Shown here: in pieces, positions 37,193 through 49,206 of the stretch
How the letters are laid out: every line of letters begins with the position of its first letter
How positions within the stretch are numbered: the first letter of the stretch is position 1
Assembly: GCA_041394725.1 (NCBI GenBank)
Contig: JAWKHR010000013.1
Span: 1 to 64,000, forward strand
Length of the DNA stretch: 64,000 nt
DNA from: JAWKHR01 sp041394725
GTDB lineage: Bacteria > Acidobacteriota > Vicinamibacteria > Vicinamibacterales > SCN-69-37
Direction of reading: 5' to 3'
The notes under the pieces: generated by a model
Told to the model about the DNA's origin: nothing
The model's input: only the letters and a program-made list of their open reading frames with translations
The model's database searches: none
Position numbers and translations under genes: made by a program

Positions 37193-37624
37193 ATGGCAGA
37201 TCCTGCAATGAAGCCGTCCAGCGAAGTACGCAGTTTTCGCGATCTCCTGGTCTGGCAGCTCGCCATGGACCTGGCCGTCAGGGTGAGGAGGCTGGCGGCC
37301 ACGCTGCCGCCGGAGGAGCGGTTCGAGCTCGGTCGGGAGATTCGACGCTCGTCAACCTCGATCCCATCGAATATCGCGGAAGGCTTCTGTCGTCACTCGC
37401 GACGGGCCTATCGCGCGCATGTCACCATTGCCCTGGGATCGGGTGGCGAACTCGCCACGCAGCTCGAGCTCGTCAGACGCCTCGGATACCTGCCCGAGTC
37501 CGAATGCGCTCCCGTGCTGGCCGACACGGAGACCGTCAGCCGCCTGGCGCAGGGACTCTGGAGATCGCTCGCGCCGGCAGGTGATGGCGAGCCGGGACAT
37601 AATGTGAAGGCTCGACCTCGCTAG
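37193..37624 (+). CDS. Four-helix-bundle protein (IVP/S23-like family)
   Basis: A 143-residue protein of the four-helix-bundle family known from rRNA intervening sequences (IVP, S23) and the related Avd of diversity-generating retroelements. Recognisable parts are FRDLLVWQLAMDLAVRVRRL (helix 1), LGREIRRSSTSIPSNIAEGF (the conserved turn into helix 2), YRAHVTIALGSGGELATQLE and the final helix. A strong GAGGAGG ribosome site precedes the ATG. Many members are basic and bind nucleic acid; the standalone copies have unknown roles. It lies between leuC and pcrA and is flanked by inverted repeats, which suggests a small insertion. Confidence 0.85.
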   Translation: MADPAMKPSSEVRSFRDLLVWQLAMDLAVRVRRLAATLPPEERFELGREIRRSSTSIPSNIAEGFCRHSRRAYRAHVTIALGSGGELATQLELVRRLGYLPESECAPVLADTETVSRLAQGLWRSLAPAGDGEPGHNVKARPR

Positions 37625-37626
37625 CC

Positions 37627-37657
37627 AGTGCCCAGTGCCAGACGCCCAGTGCCAGAC
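37627..37657 (+). repeat. Right inverted repeat of the four-helix-bundle cassette
   Basis: AGTGCCCAGTGCC (37627-37639) is the reverse complement of the left arm, and CCCAGTGCCAGAC occurs twice in tandem (37631-37643 and 37645-37657, 14-base period). The repeat starts just after the stop codon of the four-helix-bundle gene and ends four bases before the pcrA ATG, so pcrA's own leader lies in it. Confidence 0.7.
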
Positions 37658-37660
37658 TCG

Positions 37661-39934
37661 ATGAGTGCCCTGAACTCCCTCAATCCCGCCCAGCGCGACG
37701 CCGTGCTCCACGAGACCGGGCCGCTGCTCATCCTCGCCGGGGCCGGATCCGGGAAGACGCGGGTGATCACGTTCCGGATCGCGAACCTGATCCAGGAAGG
37801 ACACGCGCGGGCCGGCGAGATCCTGGCGGTGACCTTCACCAACAAGGCCGCCGAGGAGATGCGGTCGCGCGTGGAACAGCTCGTCGGCGAGGACTGCCGC
37901 CAGGTGTGGCTCTCGACGTTCCACGCCCTGTGCGCGCGGCTGCTGCGTCGCGAGGCGCCGGCCATCGGGCTGACGCGCGACTTCGTGATCTACGACTCGT
38001 CGGACCAGCTCTCCGTCGTCAAGCGCGCGATGAAGGCCCTCGACGTGGACGACAAGCTGATCCAGCCCCGCGCGGCCCTGTCGCGGATCAGCCAGGCGAA
38101 GAACCGCATGGAGAGCCCCGCCGACCTGAAGTCCGGCGGCTGGAACCTGCGCGACCAGCAGATCGGCCGAATCTACGAGCACTACCTCCGGGCCCTGGAG
38201 GACGCCGGCGCGCTGGACTTCGACGACCTGCTGCTGAAGACGGTGGACCTGTTCGAGCACAGCGAACGCGTCCGCCAGACCTACGCGCACCGGTTCCGCT
38301 ACGTCCTCGTGGACGAGTACCAGGACACGAACCGGCCGCAGTACCTGCTGATCCGGCGGCTGGCCGAGGTGCACCGCAACCTGTGCGTGGTCGGCGACCC
38401 GGACCAGTCGATCTACAAGTGGCGCGGCGCCGACCTGCGCAACATCCTCGACTTCGAGCAGGACTTCCCCGACGCGCGCATCGTGCGGCTCGAGCAGAAC
38501 TACCGGTCCACGCAGGTCATCCTCGACGCGGCCTCCGCGGTCATCAGCAGGAACCGCAACCGCAAGGACAAGCGGCTGTGGACCGACCAGGAGGGCGGCG
38601 CGCGAATCACGGCCTACCGCGCGGGCGACGAGATCGAGGAGGCCGACTTCATCACCCGCGCGATCCGCGAGTCCGTCGCCCGGAGCGCCGAGATGCTCGC
38701 GGTGCTGTACCGCACCAACGCCCAGTCGCGCGCGATTGAAGACGCGCTCATGCGCGAGAGCGTGCCGTACCGCATCATCGGCGGCGTCCGGTTCTACGAG
38801 CGCCGGGAAATCAAGGACACGCTCGCCTACCTGCGCCTGCTGATCAACCCGCACGACGACGTGAGCCTGCGGCGGGTGATCAACGTGCCGGCGCGCGGCG
38901 TCGGCAAGAGCGTGATGGACGCGCTCGATCAGGTCGCGCTCGAGGAGACGGTGGACGACACCCCCCTCCTGAACGCCGGCCTGCAGCCCGTACAGCAGCC
39001 ACGGTCGCTCTGGAGCCGGCTCGTCGCCGCCGTCGACCGGCGCCTGGTGTCGCCGCGGGCGCAGACCTCCCTTCGGGCGTTCCGGGAGATCATCACGGGC
39101 CTCGTCGCCGAGGCCGGGACGGCCACCGTCTCGACCACGATCGGCCTCGTGCTGGACCGCACCGGCTATCTCCGCAGCCTCCGCGACGAGCACTCCGAGG
39201 AGGCCGAGGCGCGCATCGAGAACCTGATGGAGCTGGTCTCGGCCGCGCGCGAGTACGAGGCCCGCGAGGCGGATGCGTCACTCGGCGGGTTCGTCGATCG
39301 GCTGTCGCTGCTCTCCGAGGCCGACGAGGCCGACGGCGCGCGCGAAGCGCGCGTGTGGCTGATGTCGATGCACGCCGCCAAGGGCCTCGAGTTCCCCACC
39401 GTCATCGTCGCCGGCATGGAGGAGGGCCTGTTTCCCCATTCGCGCGCGGCCGAGAGCGAGGAGGACGTCGAGGAGGAACGCCGCCTGTGCTACGTCTGCC
39501 TGACGCGGGCCCGTCAGAAGCTGATCCTGACGAGCGCCGCCCGGCGGCGGATCTTCGGCGAGTACCAGGGCACGGAACCGTCGCGGTTCCTCGACGAGAT
39601 TCCGGCGGAGCTCGTCGATCGGATCGAGCCGGTCGCCCCCACGCCCCGCTGGCAGAGCGGCTACGAGCTGCGCAATCCCTACGGCCGCCGGTACGGCGGC
39701 GGTGGACGCGGGCGCGCGCGCGACGGCCAGTCGGGCGGGTTCAACTACGAGGACGAGGACCAGTCGGCGCCCGGCGGCGTCCGCAACGGGATGCGCGTCC
39801 GCCATCGCCAGTTCGGCACCGGGACCGTCGTCGCGGTGGAGGACACCGGCGACGACGTGAAAGTCACCGTCAAGTTCGCGTCGGTCGGGACGAAGAAGCT
39901 GATGGCCCGCTACGCGAACCTGGAACCTGCCTAG
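37661..39934 (+). CDS. pcrA: UvrD/PcrA-type ATP-dependent DNA helicase
   Basis: A 757-residue superfamily 1A helicase, 3'-5'. Motif I is AGAGSGKT (residues 26-33), motif II is LVDEYQDTNRPQ, motif III is VVGDPDQSIYKWRGAD, motif IV/V is YRTNAQSRAIEDAL with WLMSMHAAKGLEFPTV, and motif VI is LCYVCLTRARQKL. The C-terminus GTGTVVAVEDTGDDVKVTVK is the RNA polymerase-binding Tudor-like domain that favours PcrA over UvrD. Both names apply loosely. It works in repair, replication restart and transcription-coupled repair. The ATG at 37661 is used because the upstream 11 codons lie in the repeat. Confidence 0.95.
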   Translation: MSALNSLNPAQRDAVLHETGPLLILAGAGSGKTRVITFRIANLIQEGHARAGEILAVTFTNKAAEEMRSRVEQLVGEDCRQVWLSTFHALCARLLRREAPAIGLTRDFVIYDSSDQLSVVKRAMKALDVDDKLIQPRAALSRISQAKNRMESPADLKSGGWNLRDQQIGRIYEHYLRALEDAGALDFDDLLLKTVDLFEHSERVRQTYAHRFRYVLVDEYQDTNRPQYLLIRRLAEVHRNLCVVGDPDQSIYKWRGADLRNILDFEQDFPDARIVRLEQNYRSTQVILDAASAVISRNRNRKDKRLWTDQEGGARITAYRAGDEIEEADFITRAIRESVARSAEMLAVLYRTNAQSRAIEDALMRESVPYRIIGGVRFYERREIKDTLAYLRLLINPHDDVSLRRVINVPARGVGKSVMDALDQVALEETVDDTPLLNAGLQPVQQPRSLWSRLVAAVDRRLVSPRAQTSLRAFREIITGLVAEAGTATVSTTIGLVLDRTGYLRSLRDEHSEEAEARIENLMELVSAAREYEAREADASLGGFVDRLSLLSEADEADGAREARVWLMSMHAAKGLEFPTVIVAGMEEGLFPHSRAAESEEDVEEERRLCYVCLTRARQKLILTSAARRRIFGEYQGTEPSRFLDEIPAELVDRIEPVAPTPRWQSGYELRNPYGRRYGGGGRGRARDGQSGGFNYEDEDQSAPGGVRNGMRVRHRQFGTGTVVAVEDTGDDVKVTVKFASVGTKKLMARYANLEPA

Positions 39935-39957
39935 GCGTTCCCCGCAGGCTCCGCCGT

Positions 39958-42561
<2,604 letters not shown>

Positions 42562-42621
42562 ATCGGGGGCTGTCGCGGTGCGGTGGTCCTCGGGGCCGGT
42601 CGCTGGAGTCGGGACCGGTCG

Positions 42622-45204
<2,583 letters not shown>

Positions 45205-45211
45205 GCGCGGC

Positions 45212-46318
45212 CTAGATCCTCATCGGCATGATCACGTAGGTGTAGTCGTACCCTTCCGCGCCGATGGGCTTCACGACGGCCTGGCTCATCTCGTCCTTGA
45301 ACTCGAGCTGGACCTGTTCGGTCTCCACCACGTTGAGGAAGTTGTCGACGTAGTCGGCGTTGAAGCAGATCTGGAGGCCGGCGCCCTCGTACTCCACCGG
45401 CAGCACCTCGTGCGCCTCGCCCACTTCCGGCGTGCTCGAGGTGATCTCGACCTGGTCCTTGCCGATGACGAACTTCACGGCCTTCGAGCGCTCGTTCGAC
45501 AGCAGCCGCACGCGGCGCACCGCGGCGCTCAGCCGGTCGCGATCGAAGACGATCTGTTTGTCGTTGTTCTTCGGAATGACCCGCTCGTACGCGGGGAAGT
45601 TGGCGTCGATCTTCCGCGAGATGAGCAGCCGGCCACCCGCGCGGAAGAACAGGTGGTTCTCGCCCTGCGAGAACTCCACCGACTCGCCGCCGTCCACCAG
45701 GCGGGCCACCTCGTTGAGCGTCTTGCGCGGCAGCAGCACGTCGCTCTTCGCGCCCTTGCCCGGCGACTCGTGGATGCTGATGAAGGCCAGCCGGTGCCCG
45801 TCGGTCGCGACCATGCTCATCGAGTCCGGCCGCAGCACGAGCTGCGCGCCGTTCAGGAAGTAGCGCGTGTCCTCACTGGTGATCGCGAACCGCGTGTGCG
45901 TGATCATCCGCTTCACGGCCGCGCCCGGCAGCACCGCCTCCGGCTTGCCCGACTCCTGCGGCGGCGTCGGAAACTCGCTCGCCGGCAACGTCTGCATCCG
46001 CGACTCGAACCGATCCGCCGCGACCGTCACGCTCTTGCCGCCCTTGTCCTCCTCGATCCGAATCTCCGTGTCCGGCAGCGCGTTGACGATCTCGAAGAGC
46101 TTCTTCGCCGGCAGCGTCAACGTGCCCGGCTTGCTGACGGTCGCCTCACACTGGCTGCGCAGCCCGACGTCGAGATCCGTCGCGAGCAGCGACACCTGAT
46201 CCTTCGTCGCGTCGATCAGCACGTTGGCCAGAATCGGAATCGTGTTCTTCCGCTCGACGATGCCTTGCAGGAGCGACAGTTCTTTCAGCAGGTCGTTCTT
46301 GCGGACAACGAGTTCCAT
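45212..46318 (-). CDS. dnaN: DNA polymerase III sliding clamp (beta subunit)
   Basis: A 368-residue clamp, three similar domains of about 120 residues. Recognisable parts include LSLLQGIVERKNTIPILANV, the ATSEDTRYFLNGAQLVL segment and the C-terminal EGYDYTYVIMPMRI, which is the usual end. The clamp holds the polymerase on DNA and recruits repair partners. It follows dnaA on the minus strand after a 317-base spacer that has a predicted promoter and DnaA-box-like motifs. Confidence 0.97.
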   Translation of the reverse strand: MELVVRKNDLLKELSLLQGIVERKNTIPILANVLIDATKDQVSLLATDLDVGLRSQCEATVSKPGTLTLPAKKLFEIVNALPDTEIRIEEDKGGKSVTVAADRFESRMQTLPASEFPTPPQESGKPEAVLPGAAVKRMITHTRFAITSEDTRYFLNGAQLVLRPDSMSMVATDGHRLAFISIHESPGKGAKSDVLLPRKTLNEVARLVDGGESVEFSQGENHLFFRAGGRLLISRKIDANFPAYERVIPKNNDKQIVFDRDRLSAAVRRVRLLSNERSKAVKFVIGKDQVEITSSTPEVGEAHEVLPVEYEGAGLQICFNADYVDNFLNVVETEQVQLEFKDEMSQAVVKPIGAEGYDYTYVIMPMRI

Positions 46319-46635
46319 GGGTGGGGCGACCTCGGCTCTGAGCCCGCTCGATTGTGGCGGGGATCTGTCTCACCTTCGGAAGAGAAGAAAGACAGAGAAT
46401 TATAGCAGGAATAAGGGCCTGTTGGTACTGCCCTCGAGCCAGACAAAAGCCTTTTTTTTCAAGGAATTAGGGTGTGGAAGATCCTGTGGATGTCCGGCCT
46501 GGGATCCGCCCCTGTACCTGTGAGGATCCAGGCCTCCCGACCACCTCCACACGCGTCCACAGCCCGTCCACAGCCGGAGCCTGTGGAGGCTCCGATCCGG
46601 ACCCGGGTCGAGGGCCGGATCGAGCCCGTTCCGCG
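46319..46635. other. dnaA-dnaN spacer, candidate origin part with AT-rich patch
   Basis: Six TCCACA-core motifs (TGTGGAAGA 46473, TGTGGATGT 46485, ACCTCCACA 46543, GCGTCCACA 46553, CCGTCCACA 46564 and TGTGGAGGC 46582) cluster within 120 bases. They match the DnaA box core on both strands, though none is the perfect TTATCCACA. Next to them two AT-rich runs (about 46389-46416 and 46441-46470, including eight T) could be the unwinding region. No gene is seen here. Confidence 0.6.
46399..46407 (-). promoter_or_regulatory. Extended -10 TGCTATAAT before dnaN
   Basis: On the minus strand, TGCTATAAT (46407-46399) is a perfect -10 with TGn extension, about 80 bases upstream of the dnaN start. A -35 is poor, as expected for extended -10 promoters. 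It coincides with the AT-rich patch, so it could also be part of the unwinding site. Confidence 0.55.
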
Positions 46636-46645
46636 CTAGCGGAAC
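46628..46645 (-). terminator. Hairpin at the dnaA stop codon
   Basis: GTTCCGC-GCTA-GCGGAAC (7-bp stem, 4-base loop) overlaps the dnaA TAG. There is no U-run after it, so it may be a weak terminator or a stability element instead. Confidence 0.3.
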
Positions 46646-47988
46646 GACTCCAGCAGGGTGTTGATCTGGCTGTTGAAGGCCGAGTCCTTCTGGCGCAGTT
46701 CCTCCACCCGCCGGATGGAGTGAATCACGGTCGAGTGGTGCTTGCCGCCGAAGCTCTTCCCGATTTCGGGCAGCGAGGCGGCCGTGAGCGTCTTGCAGAG
46801 GTACATCGCGATCTGCCGCGGCAGGGCGATCGACTTCGAGTTGTTGCGCGACTTGAGTTCGGTCAGCTTCAACTGGAAGTACTCGGCGGTGAACTTCTGG
46901 ATCATGTCGATCGTGACCGCCCGATCCTCGTGCTTGAGCACGTCGCGCAGGACTTCCTGGGCGAGCGCCATGGAGAGATCGCGGCCGGTCAGCGAGGCGT
47001 AGGCCAGCAGGCGGATGAGCGACCCTTCGAGTTCGCGGATGTTCGACTTGATCCGGCCCGCGATGTACAGCGCCACGTCGTCGGGCAGGGACACCCCTTC
47101 CGCCTCGGCTTTTCGCGTCAGAATCGCGATTTTCGTCTCGAGATCCGGCGACTGGATGTCCGCGATCAGGCCCCACTCGAAGCGGCTGCGAAGCCGTTCC
47201 TCGAGTTCGCTGATCTGGTGCGGCGGACAGTCGCTGCTCAGCACGATCTGCTTCTGCGCGTCGTAGAGCGCGTTGAACGTGTGGAAGAACTCCGTCTGCG
47301 TCCGTTCCTTGCCGACGATGAACTGGATGTCGTCGACCAGCAGGACGTCCACCGATCGATAGCGCTCACGGAACTCGAGGATGCGGTCGTAGCGAATCGC
47401 GTTGACCACCTCGTTCATGAACCGCTCGGCCGAGATGTAGGTGAGCTTGTGCCCCTGGTTGTGCGTCAGCACGTACTGGCCGATCGCGTGCATCAGGTGC
47501 GTCTTGCCGAGGCCGACGCCGCCGTAGAGAAACAGCGGGTTGTACGAACGCGAGGGCGCCTCGGCCACCGCCCGGCAGGCCGCATGCGCGAACTGGTTCG
47601 AAGCGCCGACGATGAAGGTCTCGAAGGTGTAGCGGGGACTGAGCCCGGCGATTTCCCCGGCGCTGGCCGCCTGGAAGTCCTCGGCGACCTCGGAATCCGC
47701 CTCCGGGGTGCCCTGGGGGGAAGGCGGCGGCGCGGCGGAGGCCGCGTCGGCCTCGGTCAGGAACGCCACCTGGGCCTCGGGCCGGCCGACCTCGGCCAGG
47801 GCCTCCCGGATGATGCCGGTGTAGTGCTTGGTCAGCCAGTCGATGACCATCGGATCGGTCACCCGGACGGTGATCGTGACGCCATCATCGCCGCCGAAGG
47901 CCGTCTGGCGGAACCAGGTGAAGTACGTGTACCGATTGACTTTGGTCTCGATGCGATTGAGGGTCTCGTCCCAGATCGTGCCGCCCAT
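46636..47988 (-). CDS. dnaA: Chromosomal replication initiator DnaA
   Basis: A 450-residue initiator that binds DnaA boxes and melts the origin. Domain I is about residues 1-80 (WDETLNRIETKVNRYTYFTW), followed by an Ala/Pro linker (82-115). The AAA+ domain has Walker A GGVGLGKTH (156-164) and Walker B VLLVDDIQFI. The DNA-binding domain ends with LPEIGKSFGGKHHSTVIHSI, the signature of family domain IV. The ATG at 47988 gives the usual N-terminus. It heads the minus-strand dnaA-dnaN-gyrB-gyrA set. Confidence 0.98.
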   Translation of the reverse strand: MGGTIWDETLNRIETKVNRYTYFTWFRQTAFGGDDGVTITVRVTDPMVIDWLTKHYTGIIREALAEVGRPEAQVAFLTEADAASAAPPPSPQGTPEADSEVAEDFQAASAGEIAGLSPRYTFETFIVGASNQFAHAACRAVAEAPSRSYNPLFLYGGVGLGKTHLMHAIGQYVLTHNQGHKLTYISAERFMNEVVNAIRYDRILEFRERYRSVDVLLVDDIQFIVGKERTQTEFFHTFNALYDAQKQIVLSSDCPPHQISELEERLRSRFEWGLIADIQSPDLETKIAILTRKAEAEGVSLPDDVALYIAGRIKSNIRELEGSLIRLLAYASLTGRDLSMALAQEVLRDVLKHEDRAVTIDMIQKFTAEYFQLKLTELKSRNNSKSIALPRQIAMYLCKTLTAASLPEIGKSFGGKHHSTVIHSIRRVEELRQKDSAFNSQINTLLESFR

Positions 47989-48279
47989 GCCGTGCTTACC
48001 CGTTCTTCCGAGACGTCTGTCGCCGAGGGGGACCTTCTAACCCATTTGTTTACATGGGTTTGAGGGTACAGTTCAGAAAACGCCGATTTCCACAGGTTTT
48101 TCCACAGGTGTGGAAAACTGGCCCGCCGCCGGCTCCGGCTCCTGGGGAAGGCTGGCGAATCTACCACAGGGTTCAGGGCCTGACAACGCGACCGGGGCCT
48201 CCCGCATCGGGCACCACAATCCCTTGTGGCAGGCCAAGGAACCGTCCAGATCCCGCCTGGCGGCCATGCAACTGCCACG
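47989..48279. other. Region upstream of dnaA, candidate oriC with DnaA-box palindrome
   Basis: The dnaA-rpmH interval has TTTTCCACAGGTGTGGAAAA at 48098-48117, a perfect 20-base palindrome made of two TTTTCCACA motifs (one mismatch from the consensus DnaA box) facing each other, plus ATTTCCACA at 48086-48094. A 7-bp inverted repeat, AACCCAT/ATGGGTT (48039-48060), lies just beside. The region 48120-48279 shows no gene or clear motif. Together with the dnaA-dnaN spacer this marks the likely replication origin. Confidence 0.65.
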
Positions 48280-48309
48280 TTGACAGGGGTTTGGGAGGGC
48301 CGCTACGAT
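48280..48309 (+). promoter_or_regulatory. rpmH promoter TTGACA-N18-TACGAT
   Basis: A perfect -35 TTGACA (48280-48285) and -10 TACGAT (48304-48309), 18 bases apart, precede the rpmH ATG (48352) by about 42 bases. This is among the strongest promoters in the window and should drive rpmH-rnpA-yidD-yidC. Confidence 0.75.
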
Positions 48310-48351
48310 TGGTGTTTCTTCCGGGCTCCGTGTGCCCGGCCGGGAGCCCCG

Positions 48352-48495
48352 ATGAAGCGCACGTTTCAACCCAATCGCCGTCGCCGCCGGCGCACGCACG
48401 GATTCATGGTGCGGATGCGTACCAAGAACGGCCGCCTCGTGCTCAAGCGGCGCCGGGCCAAGGGTCGGAAGCGGCTCACCGTTTCCACGTCCTGA
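48352..48495 (+). CDS. rpmH: 50S ribosomal protein L34
   Basis: A 47-residue basic protein: MKRTFQPNRRRRRRTHGF, then RMRTKNGRLVLKRRRAKGR and the C-terminus RLTVSTS, all typical of bL34. It is a large-subunit ribosomal protein. It begins the conserved rpmH-rnpA-yidD-yidC-jag-mnmE-mnmG-rsmG series next to dnaA, which confirms the origin region. Longer upstream frames are ignored. Confidence 0.97.
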   Translation: MKRTFQPNRRRRRRTHGFMVRMRTKNGRLVLKRRRAKGRKRLTVSTS

Positions 48496-48560
48496 GGCGC
48501 GGCCTCTCGATCGAGCTGGCGACGGGCGTCTCCAGCGGAGTCCCCTTCGCCTGTTCCTGA

Positions 48561-48932
48561 ATGTCCCAGCGGTTCGGCCCAGACGTTCGCCTGCGGAAGC
48601 GCAGCGAGTTCCAGCTCGTTCAGCAGCAGGGCCGCCGTGTTTCCACGCGATGCCTGATCGTGCTCGGCCACCCCAACACGCTCGGTCACGACCGGCTGGG
48701 CATCATCGCGTCGCGGCGGTTCGGCGGCGCGGTGGTCCGGTCGCGCGCGAAGCGCCGGCTGCGGGAAGTGTTCCGGCTGCGCGAACCGGATCGTGGCTCG
48801 TCGCGATCGCTCGACATCGTGGCGATCCCGAAGCGTGACATGCTGACGGCGCCGCTCGCGCTCGTGGGCCAGGACCTGGCATCCGCCGTCGAACGACTGA
48901 GGCGAGGCAGCGCATCCCATGCCATCGCCTGA
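48561..48932 (+). CDS. rnpA: Ribonuclease P protein component
   Basis: A 123-residue basic protein that helps the RNase P RNA cut tRNA 5' leaders. RLRKRSEFQLVQQQGRRVST, DRLGIIASRRFGGAVVRSRA and KRRLREVFR form the RNR-motif region. It overlaps yidD by 14 bases. The RNA partner (rnpB) is not in this window. Confidence 0.94.
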   Translation: MSQRFGPDVRLRKRSEFQLVQQQGRRVSTRCLIVLGHPNTLGHDRLGIIASRRFGGAVVRSRAKRRLREVFRLREPDRGSSRSLDIVAIPKRDMLTAPLALVGQDLASAVERLRRGSASHAIA

Positions 48933-49206
48933 ACCTCATCCCTGGGGCGTCCGTCTGGGCGTGACGCTCGTCCACGCCTATCAGCTGCTGCTCTCCCCGT
49001 TCGTCGGCGGTGCATGCCGCTTCGAGCCGTCGTGCTCGAAGTACGCGGTGGAGGCGCTCGAACGACACGGCCTGCTGCGCGGGACGTGGCTCGCCGTGCG
49101 GCGCCTCATGCGCTGCCATCCGTTTGCCGCGCCCGGGATCGATCCGGTGCCGCCGCGCGAGGCCGACGCCTCGCGTCATCACCCTGAGGTTCAACGCACC
49201 CGCTGA
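48919..49206 (+). CDS. yidD: Membrane protein insertion efficiency factor YidD
   Basis: A 95-residue protein with an N-terminal amphipathic/hydrophobic helix (VTLVHAYQLLLSPFVGGACR) and the conserved FEPSCSKYAVEALERHGLLR and RLMRCHPF segments (Cys residues of the family). It aids YidC-dependent membrane insertion. It overlaps rnpA and shares one base with the yidC start (TGATG). Confidence 0.94.
   Translation: MPSPEPHPWGVRLGVTLVHAYQLLLSPFVGGACRFEPSCSKYAVEALERHGLLRGTWLAVRRLMRCHPFAAPGIDPVPPREADASRHHPEVQRTR

Noticed and set aside
37045..37657. CRISPR array or integron site around the four-helix-bundle gene
   Set aside because: The arms are inverted and few, not regularly spaced direct repeats with unique spacers, and no Cas or integrase gene is present.
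46474..48063. Plus-strand 529-residue frame opposite dnaA
   Set aside because: DnaA is unmistakable on the minus strand; the frame has no recognisable domain.
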